A stretch of 64,000 nt of DNA from Gloeomargarita lithophora Alchichica-D10. Lineage in GTDB: Bacteria; Cyanobacteriota; Cyanobacteriia; Gloeomargaritales; Gloeomargaritaceae. Position 1 is the first letter of the stretch; each line of letters opens with the position of its first letter. A program made the position numbers and the translations under genes. Where the stretch lies: the NCBI RefSeq assembly GCF_001870225.1, contig NZ_CP017675.1, positions 1,517,953-1,581,952 on the forward strand, written 5' to 3'. Below are positions 45,206 to 55,330 of this stretch, in pieces. Below the pieces are notes generated by a model. That model did not search any database and had not been told where the DNA came from. It worked only from the letters and a program-made list of their open reading frames with translations.

Positions 45206-46473
45206 AGGATTTCCCGCCCCAGAATTGGTTGCAATACTTCAGGAATGTGAACCCGGCCATCCGCCTGCTGATATTGTTCCAAAATGGCCGCCATCGTCCG
45301 ACCTACGGCCAAGGCTGAACCATTTAACGTATGCACAAATTCCGTACCCTTTTTGCCCGGTTCCCGATAGCGAATCCCCGCTCTCCGGGCTTGAAAATCC
45401 CCAAAATTAGAACAACTGGAAATTTCTCGGTAGGTTTTTTGGGCGGGCAACCATACTTCTAGGTCAAAGCATTTTTGTGCCGCAAATCCCAAATCCCCGG
45501 TACATAATTCCATCACCCGATAGGGCAATTTTAAGGCTTCCAAAAGGCTGGTCGCATCCTGTACCAATTGTTCATGTTCTTGGGCAGAAGTTTCTGGGTG
45601 AATAATTTTTACTAATTCTACTTTGTTAAACTGGTGTAAACGAATCAAACCCCGCGTATCTCTACCATAACTACCCGCTTCTCGACGAAAACAGGGTGTC
45701 CAAGCACAGTGATAAATGGGCAATTGCTCTACACTTAAAATTTCATCCCGATACAGGTTAGTTACCGGCACTTCGGCGGTGGGGATCAACCATAAATCAT
45801 CCTCCCGACAGGCGAAACTCTCTTGGCTAAATTTGGGCAATTGACCCGTTCCTGTGAGGGATTGACTATTTACTAAAAAAGGCGGTAAAACTTCAATATA
45901 ACCCCGTTGCGTATGCCAATTGAGCATCCATTGAATCAACGCCCGTTCTAAAGCCGCCCCGGCTCCCCACAGGGTAATAAACCGACTTTGGGCAATTTTA
46001 GTTGAGCGTTCGGTTTCAAATAGATGTAATTTTTCTGCCACTTCCCAATGGGGTAAAATATCTATTTTTGACTTGTATTCATCGCCCCAGCGTGAACATT
46101 CGATATTGTCATTTTCATCCGCACCCACCGGCACATCCAGAGCGGGTAAATTGGGTAATTGTAATAGCCATTCCTGTAGTTTTTGCCGCAGTTCCCGCTC
46201 CTCCTGCTCCAGACTGGCGAGGGTTTGTTTAATTGCTTGCCCCCGGTGCCGTAGGTTTGTCAGCGGGGTTGCTTCTGCCCCGGCGCGCATCAGTTGCCCA
46301 ACCTGTTTGCCAATGTCATTACTTTCCGCTTGCAGTTGGGAGCGTTGCTTTTCCCGCAGACGTACCTGCTCATCCAGGGTCAGCAGGGGTTGTAAATCAA
46401 TTGGCTGTTGGCGGGTTGCCAATTGCTCCCGTACCTGGGCGGGTTGTTCACGGAGCAACTTCAGGTCTAACAC
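45202..46473 (-). CDS. serS: Seryl-tRNA synthetase
   Basis: A 423-residue class-II aminoacyl-tRNA synthetase. The N-terminal helical arm (about 30-110) is the tRNA-binding coiled coil. Motif 2 is [22 protein letters not shown] with FNKVEL following, and motif 3 is [18 protein letters not shown] at about 385-402. Length and ends are standard. It overlaps its neighbours on both sides: the DUF6464 gene by seven bases and the PerM gene by four. Confidence 0.97.
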   Translation of the reverse strand: MLDLKLLREQPAQVREQLATRQQPIDLQPLLTLDEQVRLREKQRSQLQAESNDIGKQVGQLMRAGAEATPLTNLRHRGQAIKQTLASLEQEERELRQKLQEWLLQLPNLPALDVPVGADENDNIECSRWGDEYKSKIDILPHWEVAEKLHLFETERSTKIAQSRFITLWGAGAALERALIQWMLNWHTQRGYIEVLPPFLVNSQSLTGTGQLPKFSQESFACREDDLWLIPTAEVPVTNLYRDEILSVEQLPIYHCAWTPCFRREAGSYGRDTRGLIRLHQFNKVELVKIIHPETSAQEHEQLVQDATSLLEALKLPYRVMELCTGDLGFAAQKCFDLEVWLPAQKTYREISSCSNFGDFQARRAGIRYREPGKKGTEFVHTLNGSALAVGRTMAAILEQYQQADGRVHIPEVLQPILGREIL

Positions 46474-46862
46474 GATGGGTTGGCCGATACACCATCCCTG
46501 ATTGTACCGGAAGCAGGCTCAAAACTCGGACAGTTCTGACATGATCCGAGGGGGTTCACCGCACATCGTACTAATTCTGATTGAGCATTATACTTACATT
46601 GACCATTGCCAATAATCCAATGGCCTTGCCAGCGATTCCGGTCGGGATGTGCGGTCTGTACCAGCAGAGCCATCTTGTGCAGTTGATAACGACCACCCCG
46701 ATATTGATAACAATGCCGCCGTTCCAGGACGGTATAAAGTTGGCCGTTCACCTCCACCGGACTGCCCGGTTGGGGACGGTCGGTCAGCAAAAACTCCCCT
46801 AACATTTGGGCGGACGGGTTGAGCACAATTTGCGTCGGTATGGACTCGGATAACATAATCAA
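46467..46862 (-). CDS. DUF6464-type cyanobacterial protein
   Basis: A 131-residue soluble protein with a beta-rich middle ([29 protein letters not shown]) and a cysteine-containing C-terminus ([30 protein letters not shown]). Two or three cysteine pairs could bind metal. It resembles short conserved cyanobacterial proteins now grouped as DUF6464; the role is unknown. It may start at M1 or M3. It is probably co-transcribed with serS, with which it overlaps. Confidence 0.7.
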   Translation of the reverse strand: MIMLSESIPTQIVLNPSAQMLGEFLLTDRPQPGSPVEVNGQLYTVLERRHCYQYRGGRYQLHKMALLVQTAHPDRNRWQGHWIIGNGQCKYNAQSELVRCAVNPLGSCQNCPSFEPASGTIRDGVSANPSC

Positions 46863-46883
46863 AAAATTACCAATATTTTTAAT

Positions 46884-47969
46884 TTACCTAAGCGGTTTGA
46901 GGGTGTAAGTGCCCCGAATAAATTGATAAATATCCTGGTAAAATTCTCGCTCTTGAGGGTCAGGATGGACGACCATTCGCTCCAGGGATTTTTGACCCAG
47001 AAAATAGGCACACGCCGCTGAAACCATATAACCCTGGGTGACTCCCCCGTTCAAATATTCCCGAAACCGTCGCTGGCGTTCCCCTTGCACTGCAATCGGT
47101 TCATCCAGTTCTAAATAATATTCAATTTCGATACCGGCCTCACGTTTTTGTGCCGCTTGTGCCGCTTGAATTAAATCTACTCCCCGTTGGTAAAACATAT
47201 AATTGGGTTGCAAAAAAGCCAAGTCAAAATAATAATTTTGATAAGCATCCAAAAGATGGATATTATAGGTACTATAAAAAGGAATCCAGAAAAATTTATA
47301 TCCCAGGCGATGAATGAATGGACGTAATTCTTTGAGTAACCAATGGTCATCCACCTCCCAACTGCGAAAGACACTTTCAAACATCCAATAGACTCCCAAA
47401 ATATGCACATATTCAAATTGGGGCAAACGCTGTTTCAATTCAGTGATAAACCATTCGCAAGCGGCCAATCGTTGCCGGGTGGCCTGGTCTAAATTTTGCC
47501 CCTGGGTAGAAAAATTCCACCCTGACCGACCAAAATCCCCTTGGGTAATATGGGGATACGGAACCATCAAAACCACATTCCGGGGGTGGGTTAAAGGTGT
47601 GCTAATCTGGGGGACAAGCTGCTTAATGGTTTGGTTTAAGGTTTGTACAGAATCCACATAAAAATCCAGGAGTTCTTCCCATTCATGTACTCCTGCTGGT
47701 TGCGGAGAGCAGGCGGCAAAAAAATCCCCTTCCCCACTCATGCTGGTGCCTAAATTAATATCTGCCCGATAATCTCGGCCATTTTTACTACAAATATTCA
47801 AAAACAAAAAAGAATCAAATAACCAATCGTGCCAAGCCCCTGGGGCGGATTGATGGGCAACATAAAAACTGAGATCATCCACCGTCCAGGGGGTTTGGGC
47901 ATTGCCATACATCAGAGCCAGATGGTGTAAATAATTAAATTCCGGTTGTTTCGGGGGGAAATAGGGCAT
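46884..47969 (-). CDS. DUF4855-family protein
   Basis: A 361-residue protein of the DUF4855 family, thought to have a TIM-barrel glycosidase-like fold. Blocks seen are FLFLNICSKNGRDYRADINLG, NVVLMVPYPHITQGDFG, VHILGVYWMFESVFRSWEVDDHWLL, FFWIPFYSTYNIHLLDAYQNYYFDLAFLQPNYMFY and IEIEYYLELDEPI. Acidic residues in these strands could be catalytic. There is no signal peptide. Function unproven. It is divergent from the LpxB-like gene. Confidence 0.75.
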   Translation of the reverse strand: MPYFPPKQPEFNYLHHLALMYGNAQTPWTVDDLSFYVAHQSAPGAWHDWLFDSFLFLNICSKNGRDYRADINLGTSMSGEGDFFAACSPQPAGVHEWEELLDFYVDSVQTLNQTIKQLVPQISTPLTHPRNVVLMVPYPHITQGDFGRSGWNFSTQGQNLDQATRQRLAACEWFITELKQRLPQFEYVHILGVYWMFESVFRSWEVDDHWLLKELRPFIHRLGYKFFWIPFYSTYNIHLLDAYQNYYFDLAFLQPNYMFYQRGVDLIQAAQAAQKREAGIEIEYYLELDEPIAVQGERQRRFREYLNGGVTQGYMVSAACAYFLGQKSLERMVVHPDPQEREFYQDIYQFIRGTYTLKPLR

Positions 47970-48033
47970 AGATCAGCTCTTAAATTTGGTAAGGATGGGT
48001 TTTAGTATAGAAGACGGAGATTATTTGGCACCG

Positions 48034-49206
48034 ATGAAAACCATTTTATTGCTCAGCAATGGGCATGGGGAGGACTTAAACGCCAGTTTGATTGCCCAAG
48101 CCTGCCAAAATTTGGGCGCACGGGTGCTGGCTTTGCCGCTGGTGGGAGCGGGACAGGCCTACCAGCGTTGGGGCATCCCTATTATTGCGCCCACCCGTAC
48201 CCTGCCGTCCGGGGGAATTTTTTATATGAATACCTGGTTGCTGGTGCGGGATGTGCTGGGGGGATTATTGCGCCTCACGTGGCAACAATGGCGGGCACTT
48301 CAGCGGGTGGCGGCGACCTGTGACCTGCTGGTGGCGGTGGGGGATGGGGTGCCCCTCAGCTTTGCCCGCCTCTCGGGACGACCCTATGCCGCTTTTATCG
48401 TGTCCACTTCCAGTTATTACGAGGGGGAGTTGAAGTTACCTGGGTTGACCTGGTGGGGGTTGACGGCTTCTCGCTGTCGGCGGGTGTTTACCCGGGACGA
48501 ATACACGGCGCAACAGTTGCAAAAATTGGGAATGCAGCACGCTACCTTTGCCGGTTATCCAATTATGGATGGCTTGGAACCGACGGGGGTACCGTTGGAT
48601 GGGAGTAACCATTACCCAATCATTGCCCTGTTACCAGGAAGTCGTCTGCCGGAGGCGGTGGAAAATCTCCAACTTTTGTTAGGTTTTTGTAAATACTTAT
48701 TTGCCCTGCGTCCCCAGGTGCAGGTGTGGACAGCGTTGGTGTCAAGTTTTACGGATGAACTATTAGTTCAATTGGCAACTAAACAGGGCTGGCAGTACCA
48801 GGGAATGCAATTACTTTGTCCTGCGGGAATTGTCCATTGCTCCTATGACCGGTTTGTAGATATTCTCCAGGCCAGCCGGGTGGTGGTGGGCATGGCGGGT
48901 ACGGCGATTGAACAGGCGGTGGGGTTGGGTAAACCCGTGGTGCAGATTCCCGGTCGGGGACCCCAATTTACCTATCGTTTTGCGGAAGCACAAATGCGAT
49001 TGTTGGGTGGCTCGGTACAAACCGTGGGCAAAGCACCAGCGGGAACGAGCGAGTTGCGCTTGGCCGCCGAGTGGGTCAACCGGGTGATAGATGACCGGGA
49101 TTATCTAGTACAATGTTTTGACAATGGACGGGAACGGGTGGGGCGGGGTGGGGGAGCCATCGGCATTGCCCAGGAACTCCACCGTTTAACTCTAGGTTTA
49201 ATGTAA
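48034..49206 (+). CDS. Lipid-A-disaccharide synthase-related glycosyltransferase
   Basis: A 390-residue GT-B-type protein of the cyanobacterial LpxB-related family. The N-terminus ILLLSNGHGEDLNASLIAQA is the hallmark, followed by VAVGDGVPLSFARLSGRP, a LLPGSRLPEAVENL block and the nucleotide-sugar region VVVGMAGTAIEQAVGLGKPVVQIPGRGPQFT. It may act in glycolipid or envelope synthesis, but it is not the classical LpxB and its substrate is unknown. I chose the ATG at 48034; the frame upstream to 47986 lacks conservation. Confidence 0.85.
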   Translation: MKTILLLSNGHGEDLNASLIAQACQNLGARVLALPLVGAGQAYQRWGIPIIAPTRTLPSGGIFYMNTWLLVRDVLGGLLRLTWQQWRALQRVAATCDLLVAVGDGVPLSFARLSGRPYAAFIVSTSSYYEGELKLPGLTWWGLTASRCRRVFTRDEYTAQQLQKLGMQHATFAGYPIMDGLEPTGVPLDGSNHYPIIALLPGSRLPEAVENLQLLLGFCKYLFALRPQVQVWTALVSSFTDELLVQLATKQGWQYQGMQLLCPAGIVHCSYDRFVDILQASRVVVGMAGTAIEQAVGLGKPVVQIPGRGPQFTYRFAEAQMRLLGGSVQTVGKAPAGTSELRLAAEWVNRVIDDRDYLVQCFDNGRERVGRGGGAIGIAQELHRLTLGLM

Positions 49207-49213
49207 TCCCAGG

Positions 49214-49903
49214 TTAATCCTGCCGTCGTCCCCCGGTTAAAAGAATGACATAGTACAGCAAATTCATCACCGCTTGTACGGCGGCGGCCACGTAGGTGAG
49301 GGCGGCGGCATTTAATACCGCATTTACCCCGGTCATCTCTTGGGTGTCTAAAATCCCTTCCGCCACCAACAGCTTTTTCGCCCGGTGACTCGCATCAAAT
49401 TCCACCGGCAAGGTGACCAGGGAAAACAGGGCGACTAGGCCAAAAACCGCTACCCCAATCCAGGCCAAACCCCGCAGAGAATTGAAGATAAAGCCCACGA
49501 AAAATAGCATTGGCCCCAGCCAACTGCCCACCACCACGCCAGGCACAATCGCTGACCGGAACTGGAGGGGGAGATACCCCTGGGCGTGTTGCAGGGCGTG
49601 ACCGGCCTCGTGCGCCGCCACCCCCACGGAAGCCACCGTCGCCCCGTCATAGACCGTGGGACTCAGGCGCAACTCCCGGGTAAGGGGATTGTAGTGGTCG
49701 CTCAAAAAACCATCCACCCGCTCCACCCGCACATTGGACAATCCATAGCGATCCAGAAGTGTCCGGGCGGCACGGGCACCGGTCAGACGGGTTCCCACTT
49801 GGGCGTACTGCTCAAATGCTGATTTTACCCGCGACTGTGCCCACAAGCCCAACAGCAGTGCGGGTATGGTCAGAATTAGGTACAACGGGTCGAAATAAAA
49901 CAT
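49214..49903 (-). CDS. Membrane zinc metallopeptidase (YugP family)
   Basis: A 229-residue protein of the YugP/DUF2268-like neutral zinc metallopeptidase family. The zinc motif HEAGH is at 98-102 in VGVAAHEAGHALQHAQ, flanked by membrane segments (about 5-21, 115-140, 150-172, 200-222). It probably cleaves membrane or envelope proteins from the cytoplasmic membrane. The target is unknown. The start ATG 49903 fits the family N-terminus (FYFDPLYLILTIPALLL). Confidence 0.88.
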   Translation of the reverse strand: MFYFDPLYLILTIPALLLGLWAQSRVKSAFEQYAQVGTRLTGARAARTLLDRYGLSNVRVERVDGFLSDHYNPLTRELRLSPTVYDGATVASVGVAAHEAGHALQHAQGYLPLQFRSAIVPGVVVGSWLGPMLFFVGFIFNSLRGLAWIGVAVFGLVALFSLVTLPVEFDASHRAKKLLVAEGILDTQEMTGVNAVLNAAALTYVAAAVQAVMNLLYYVILLTGGRRQD

Positions 49904-49976
49904 GGTAACCAGTTGAGAACATCGTTATTTCTATAATAATTGAGCCATCCTGGGGATGGGGTGGGGATAGCCGCCC

Positions 49977-50852
49977 CTAGGTATTGGTAAAAGCCCGAAA
50001 TTGGTCAAGGGTCAACTGCGCTGTCCGATCTGGCATTTCCTGATTTTTGGGGAGTTCATAAAGCGGGACTCGCCCGTAAAAAGATGCCCATAAACTGTAG
50101 GTACTGGGTGCCCCCAGTAGATAATCACATTGCGCCAAACTGTATAAATCTTCAATCAGGTGGCCGGTGCCAAAATATACGGAAAAACCGGCAAAAAAAT
50201 CCGTTTGAGAACGATAATTTTCATCAGAACAAATCAAAAATGCCACGTTTTGGTCAGGGAGTAAATTCACCATTTTTGCCATGAGTAAACGCCAATTTTC
50301 CAAAGAATAAATATAAACCCCATTGAGCAATAAACGGTAATCGCCCGCCCGGATATGCAGACCCACCAAAATATCATATTTTTCTCGCAAGGGTTGCATT
50401 AAATTGTCTATATTCGCTTGATATGTGGGCAAAGGTGTAAAGTATTCCCGCACGATAGGTTCATGCTTTTTCATGCTTTGGCTGGCCCGCACATACCAGC
50501 CTTGAATTAAAATAACCTTGGTTTCAGGAAATACCGTATCTTCTAACATTACACAGGCATTATCAATGGGTTCATGCCCCGCAATAATCTGCCATCCGGG
50601 GGGGGGAGCCTGCCAGCGATTTAACCATTTGCGCCCGTATTTCCAGGGGAGGGGCAGGTAACTCAACAGGTCTTTTTTGGCCGGAAACCGCACCAGATAA
50701 GGGTTAATCATCGTGCCAGTAAAATGTTGGGCATATTGCCCAAACGCTAAATCCACCACCGGTCGTCCGGTTTCCTGCCCGTAGGCAACCAGGTGACTGA
50801 GTAGGGCTAGGCGGTTGCACAGTTGACCAAAACGACTGGTGGAAATCAGCAT
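49977..50852 (-). CDS. Fucosyltransferase-like glycosyltransferase
   Basis: A 291-residue protein resembling alpha-1,2/alpha-1,6 fucosyltransferase-type enzymes (GT11/GT-O-FucT fold). The N-terminus TSRFGQLCNRLALLSHLVAYG and the central VGLHIRAGDYRLLLNGVYIY are the recognisable motifs, with AFLICSDEN and YLLGAPSTYSLWASFYG as the C-terminal nucleotide-sugar region. It likely modifies envelope or extracellular polysaccharide; donor and acceptor are unknown. It follows pgi on the same strand by 14 bases between coding sequences. Confidence 0.72.
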   Translation of the reverse strand: MLISTSRFGQLCNRLALLSHLVAYGQETGRPVVDLAFGQYAQHFTGTMINPYLVRFPAKKDLLSYLPLPWKYGRKWLNRWQAPPPGWQIIAGHEPIDNACVMLEDTVFPETKVILIQGWYVRASQSMKKHEPIVREYFTPLPTYQANIDNLMQPLREKYDILVGLHIRAGDYRLLLNGVYIYSLENWRLLMAKMVNLLPDQNVAFLICSDENYRSQTDFFAGFSVYFGTGHLIEDLYSLAQCDYLLGAPSTYSLWASFYGRVPLYELPKNQEMPDRTAQLTLDQFRAFTNT

Positions 50853-50866
50853 TTAACCTTGGGGAT

Positions 50867-52456
50867 TTAATTTTGAGGCCGCACCATTAACCCGGCCAGT
50901 TTATGTTTTTCGCCGATAAATTCCACGCCCCGCTGGTTGGCTTCCAAGTGGCGCAAAATTTTGTAAATGGTTTCAATTTCCGCCGGTGCTTGCACTTTTT
51001 GTGCGAGTTCATCTAGGGTCAATCCGTGGGGATGCTCCCGTAATGTGTTGAGTAGTTTGCGTTGCAGTTGCAGTATTTCACCGGCGACTTTTTTGCCCGC
51101 TTCTACCCCCGGTTGATGGTAGGCATTGATATGAATCAAAGAGGCATAAAATCCCACCGCCCGTTCATACAAAGCAATCAAAGCGGCTACGGTTTTGGGG
51201 GTGACTTCCCGGATGGTGATGGTAATGGATTCCCGCCCATTTTCGTACAAAGCCTGCCGGGTTCCCTGCAAAAAAACCGATAGATAATCCCCGGTGGTGA
51301 TCCCTGGTTCGATTTCCCAATCCCCGCTTTTGCGGTCTTTCAGCACTTCGATAAAGGTGGCAAAAAAGTTATTCAATCCTTCCCGCAGTTGTTGCACATA
51401 GGCGTGCTGATCCGTGGAACCTTTATTGCCATAAACCGCAATGCCTTGGTTGACCACATGACCGTCTAAATCCTTTTCTTTCCCCAAGGATTCCATCACC
51501 AATTGTTGCAAATAACGACTGAGCAAACTGAGGCTATCTTTGTAGGGCAAAATTACCATGTCTTTGCGCCCCTGCCCCTGCCCCGTGGCATACCAGGCGA
51601 GGGCTAAAAGTGCCGCCGGATTTTGCTTCACATCGGCAATGCGGGTCACCTGATCCATTTCCCGTGCCCCCCGCAAAAGTTCCCGGATGGGAATCCCCTG
51701 CAAGGCCGCCGGAACCAAGCCCACGGTTGCCAGTTCAGACGTGCGCCCCCCCACCCAGTCAAACATGGGAAAGCGCGCCAGCCAGCGTTCCGCCTGGGCG
51801 GTTTGATCCAGATGACTGCCCGCCATGGTCACGGCCACCGCCTGGGGGGCAAATAGCCACTCCCGTTGGCGAAATACCCGTTGCAGTTCCCACATCCCGT
51901 TGCGGGGTTCGGGGGTACCACCGGATTTGGAGGTGACTACAATCAAACTGGTGTGCAACCGGTCGCCCAAATCCCCCACCAGCCGGTCAATGCCCGCCGG
52001 GTCGGTATTGTCAATGAAATGAATCGCCAAGGGCGGCTGTGCCGGTGCCACCGCCTGATTGACAAACTGGGGGCCGAGGGCCGAACCGCCAATGCCAATG
52101 GCAACAATATCGGTGAATTTTTCCCCATGACTGGTTTTAATTTCCCCCCGGTGAACCTGCTGGGCAAACTGCTCCACCCGGTCAATGGATTCGCGAATGT
52201 CCCGCTGGATGTCCGGGGTGGGTGCCAAATCCGCATCCCGCAACCAATAATGCCCCACCATCCGCTGTTCGTCCGGGTTGGCAATACTGCCACTTTCTAG
52301 GGCGGCCATATCTTGAAACGCTCGGATAAAGCGGGGTTGGAGTTCTTGGAGCAATTCCTGGGTCAGACCCGACACCCGGCTCAAATCCAGGTATAGTTCC
52401 AGGCCATTGTGGTAGTACAACCAATCCTGATACCGCTGCCAGAGCGTTTGTGTCAT
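50867..52456 (-). CDS. pgi: Glucose-6-phosphate isomerase
   Basis: A 529-residue enzyme interconverting glucose-6-phosphate and fructose-6-phosphate in glycolysis and carbon partitioning. Phosphate-binding and catalytic blocks are [64 protein letters not shown] and [15 protein letters not shown]. Length matches the cyanobacterial form. It is preceded by larB and a methyltransferase on the same strand and followed by the fucosyltransferase-like gene, forming a likely minus-strand transcription unit. Confidence 0.97.
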   Translation of the reverse strand: MTQTLWQRYQDWLYYHNGLELYLDLSRVSGLTQELLQELQPRFIRAFQDMAALESGSIANPDEQRMVGHYWLRDADLAPTPDIQRDIRESIDRVEQFAQQVHRGEIKTSHGEKFTDIVAIGIGGSALGPQFVNQAVAPAQPPLAIHFIDNTDPAGIDRLVGDLGDRLHTSLIVVTSKSGGTPEPRNGMWELQRVFRQREWLFAPQAVAVTMAGSHLDQTAQAERWLARFPMFDWVGGRTSELATVGLVPAALQGIPIRELLRGAREMDQVTRIADVKQNPAALLALAWYATGQGQGRKDMVILPYKDSLSLLSRYLQQLVMESLGKEKDLDGHVVNQGIAVYGNKGSTDQHAYVQQLREGLNNFFATFIEVLKDRKSGDWEIEPGITTGDYLSVFLQGTRQALYENGRESITITIREVTPKTVAALIALYERAVGFYASLIHINAYHQPGVEAGKKVAGEILQLQRKLLNTLREHPHGLTLDELAQKVQAPAEIETIYKILRHLEANQRGVEFIGEKHKLAGLMVRPQN

Positions 52457-52492
52457 GGCACTTTTCCCCCAAATGACCCAGGCGATTTTATC

Positions 52493-53176
52493 CTAACACC
52501 CCCCGGCAAACCGAGCCGCCACCCGCAGGATTTGCCCCGCCAGCACCGCCGCCCCAAAGCCATTGTCAATGTTCACCACCGCCACCCCCGGCGCACAGCT
52601 ATTGAGCATGGTTAACAGCGGTGCCAACCCCTGCCACTGCGCCCCATAGCCAACACTGGTGGGCACACCAATCACCGGCACCTGGCTCAACCCGGCCACC
52701 ACCGAGGGCAGTGCCCCCTCCATCCCCGCCACCACGATCAGCACATCACAGGGCTGAATTTCCGGCCACCGCGCCAACAACCGATGAATCCCCGCCACCC
52801 CCACGTCGGTAAATGCCTGCCCCCGCCATCCCAAATATTGCAGGGTAACCAGAACTTCCTGGGCGACTTTTTGATCCGCCGTCCCCGCCGTAATCACCCC
52901 CACCACCCCCGGATGGTTCACCTGGGGCGTGCCCACCAGCAGAATCTCCGCCAGGGCATCGTAGGTACAATGGGCTAATTTACTTTGAATTTCCTGGGCT
53001 ATATCGGGAGCAATCCGGGTCGCCATTGCCAAGCCAGATTGATCATATATTTGTTGTAATATACTTGCAATTTGTGCCGGGGTTTTGCCCAACCCCCACA
53101 CCACCTCCGGGACACCGGTGCGCCCCGGTCGGTCGAAGTCTAAATGGGCGAAATTGGTGGGATTATTCGGGAACAT
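52493..53176 (-). CDS. larB: LarB-type pincer-cofactor biosynthesis carboxylase
   Basis: A protein of about 227 residues of the LarB family, related to PurE. In lactobacilli LarB carboxylates nicotinic acid adenine dinucleotide in the first step of nickel-pincer cofactor synthesis. Blocks visible are LDFDRPGRTGVPEVVWGLGKT, VGVITAGTADQKVAQEV, FTDVGVAGIHRLLA, VVAGMEGALPSVVAGL and NIDNGFGAAVLAG. I place the start at ATG 53176, which leaves a 14-base overlap with the upstream methyltransferase. Lactate racemase and LarC/LarE are not in the window. Confidence 0.88.
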   Translation of the reverse strand: MFPNNPTNFAHLDFDRPGRTGVPEVVWGLGKTPAQIASILQQIYDQSGLAMATRIAPDIAQEIQSKLAHCTYDALAEILLVGTPQVNHPGVVGVITAGTADQKVAQEVLVTLQYLGWRGQAFTDVGVAGIHRLLARWPEIQPCDVLIVVAGMEGALPSVVAGLSQVPVIGVPTSVGYGAQWQGLAPLLTMLNSCAPGVAVVNIDNGFGAAVLAGQILRVAARFAGGC

Positions 53177-53876
53177 AACCGCCAAAAATTGCCCAGCCAA
53201 AGTATTGCCAGACCGCATCCACCCCCGCAAAACCGGCGGCTTTTAACCAATCCAGGTGTTCTGCCAAGGTCGCCAACTGGTCTTGACTGGAATAACCGCA
53301 GGATTGCACCGTGCCCCGCTCCGGTATCGGTTCGGTGGGGGTTAGTTCCTGGCGTACCCGTTGGTACAGGGCGGTACTCTGGGGATGCACCGCCAGCACC
53401 GGATCGGCATTCCAAAAACAGCCGCCGGGGCGCAGATGGGCGAAAATCTGCCTGAATAGTTGCTGTTTCATATCATGGGTCAGGTGGTGAATCGCCAGGG
53501 ACGACACGCAGGCATCCACCGGGGCAAGGGTCGGGAATAGTTCCGGGTGCAGCGCCCACACCCCAAAATCGGTGGTAATGAAGGTGGTCTGCGCCGGGGG
53601 TAATTTCGCCTGGGCATGGCATAGCATCTGCGGGGAATAGTCCATCGCCGTGATCTGCGCCTGGGGCAAACGTTGTAAAATCCGGGCACTCAGATTTCCC
53701 GTGCCACAGCCCAAATCCAACACCCGTTGCGTCTCGGTGGGCACGCACAGACTCAGAGCCGTCAAAAGCTGGTCATAATGGGACAGCAGGGTGCGTATCC
53801 CGCGGTCAAAATCCCCCCGCTGGGCAAAGACTTCCCCTGGTCGAATGGTTTCTGGCACAGACCTGATTTCCCCCAT
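53163..53876 (-). CDS. Class-I SAM-dependent methyltransferase
   Basis: A methyltransferase of up to 237 residues with motif I VLDLGCGTGNLSARILQRLP, ITAMDYSPQML after it, and VDACVSSLAIHHLTHDMKQQL with AHLRPGGCFWNADPV. The substrate is unknown. The ATG at 53874-53876 shares two bases with the ATG of the divergent rhomboid gene, so translation may instead begin at the GTG at 53858 (VPETIRPGEVF). The 3' end overlaps larB. It forms the first gene of the larB-pgi strand run. Confidence 0.82.
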   Translation of the reverse strand: MGEIRSVPETIRPGEVFAQRGDFDRGIRTLLSHYDQLLTALSLCVPTETQRVLDLGCGTGNLSARILQRLPQAQITAMDYSPQMLCHAQAKLPPAQTTFITTDFGVWALHPELFPTLAPVDACVSSLAIHHLTHDMKQQLFRQIFAHLRPGGCFWNADPVLAVHPQSTALYQRVRQELTPTEPIPERGTVQSCGYSSQDQLATLAEHLDWLKAAGFAGVDAVWQYFGWAIFGGYVPE

Positions 53877-54522
53877 GTTTCCCCTCTACGACGATAACCC
53901 AACCCGGCATACCCCGGTGATGACTTATACGTTAATCGCCGTTTGTGTGGTGGTCTTTTTTGCCCAGGTCAGTTTGGATGCACCGCAATTAAAACTATTT
54001 ATCCAAACCTGGGCGGTGGTTCCCCAGGAATTATTTAACAATTTTGCTGATGAAATGATTACCCTAGTGAGTTCCCAATTTTTGCATGGCAGTCTCCTGC
54101 ATCTGGCGGGAAATATGTGGTTTTTGTGGTTGTTTGGCAACAATTTGGAAGATATTTTGGGGCGGGGGCCGTTTTTATTTTTTTACCTGCTGTGCGGGGT
54201 GGTGGCGGCGTTTGTCCAAGCGGTGGTGACTCCGGGTTCGGCGATTCCTTTAATTGGGGCGAGTGGAGCCATCGCCGGGATCATGGGGGGTTATATCCTG
54301 CGGTTTCCCCAGGCGCGGATTCATACTTTGTTAATTTTGGTGATTTTTGTAACGGTGATTCGGATTCCGGCGGTGGTGTATCTGGGGTTTTGGATCGCCT
54401 TGGAAACCCTGCGGGCGGCGGCGGTGAATCCGGGTCTGCCGGGGATTGCCTATCTGGCTCATGTGGCGGGTTTTGTGGCCGGGGTGATTGTCCTGCCGGT
54501 ATTACCGGAGCGGCGGGACTAA
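53875..54522 (+). CDS. Rhomboid-family intramembrane serine protease
   Basis: A 215-residue protein with six membrane helices. The catalytic Ser lies in IGASGAIAGIMGGYIL (GASG motif), the catalytic His in YLAHVAGFVAGVIVL, and the loop-1 and helix-2 signatures in LLHLAGNMWFLWLFGNNLED (conserved His/Asn). It cleaves membrane proteins within the bilayer. MFPLYDDNPTRHTPV is the usual family start, so the ATG at 53875 is secure even though it overlaps the divergent start codon. Substrate unknown. Confidence 0.92.
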   Translation: MFPLYDDNPTRHTPVMTYTLIAVCVVVFFAQVSLDAPQLKLFIQTWAVVPQELFNNFADEMITLVSSQFLHGSLLHLAGNMWFLWLFGNNLEDILGRGPFLFFYLLCGVVAAFVQAVVTPGSAIPLIGASGAIAGIMGGYILRFPQARIHTLLILVIFVTVIRIPAVVYLGFWIALETLRAAAVNPGLPGIAYLAHVAGFVAGVIVLPVLPERRD

Positions 54523-54577
54523 GACGGGGTTAAGATCACAGTAAGATAAAAAAGCATTCCCTTCCCCGCTGTCCCCT

Positions 54578-55330
54578 ATGCAGTCCGTGGAACTCGCTGA
54601 TGCGCCATCACCGGCGGAATTGGATGGAGCCAACCGGATTTTGGTGGTCGAGGATGAGGACTTGATTCGGGAAATGCTCCACCTTTCCTTGACGGAGGAG
54701 GGGTACTGTGTGACAACGGTGGCGGATGGACGGGCGGCCTTGGGTCTGTTGGTTCCCACGGAACATCCCCACCAAGTCCCGGCCTTTGACTTGGTGGTCT
54801 TAGATTTAATGTTGCCCCAGGTGAATGGCTTGGATTTGTGCCGTCTTCTGCGGCGCCAGGGCAATCCCACCCCGATTTTGATCCTGAGTGCCCGGGGGAG
54901 CGAAACCGACCGGGTGTTGGGTTTGGAGGTGGGGGCGGATGATTATTTGATCAAACCGTTTAGCACCCGGGAATTGATCGCCCGTTGTCGGGCACTGCTC
55001 CGGCGCCAGCGGCAGAATTATCTCCCCCAGCCCACGGTTTTGCATTACAAAGACATTTATCTCTATCCCCAACAATGCCGGGTGACGGTACGCAATGAAG
55101 TAGTGAATCTTTCCCCCAAGGAATTTCGCCTGCTGGAACTGTTTATGAACTACCCCCGCCGGGTCTGGTCGCGGGAAAATTTGCTGGATCGGGTGTGGGG
55201 GCCGGATTTTGTCGGGGACAGCAAAACCGTGGATGTGCATATCCGTTGGTTGCGGCAAAAATTGGAGCTTGACCCCGGCCATCCCGAATATATCCTCACC
55301 GTGCGGGGCTTTGGCTACCGCTTCGGTTGA
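54578..55330 (+). CDS. sphR: SphR-type phosphate-response regulator (OmpR family)
   Basis: A 250-residue response regulator closely resembling cyanobacterial SphR, which activates phosphate-starvation genes. The receiver domain (about 20-140) has the acidic pocket VVEDED (26-28) and the phosphorylated Asp76 in VVLDLMLPQVNG. The OmpR winged-helix domain (about 155-250) has NLSPKEFRLLELFMNYPRRVWSRENLLDRVWG and VDVHIRWLRQKLE. It is cotranscribed with the kinase gene, with the stop and start overlapping as TGATG. Pho-box sites in its promoter were not identified. Confidence 0.88.
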   Translation: MQSVELADAPSPAELDGANRILVVEDEDLIREMLHLSLTEEGYCVTTVADGRAALGLLVPTEHPHQVPAFDLVVLDLMLPQVNGLDLCRLLRRQGNPTPILILSARGSETDRVLGLEVGADDYLIKPFSTRELIARCRALLRRQRQNYLPQPTVLHYKDIYLYPQQCRVTVRNEVVNLSPKEFRLLELFMNYPRRVWSRENLLDRVWGPDFVGDSKTVDVHIRWLRQKLELDPGHPEYILTVRGFGYRFG

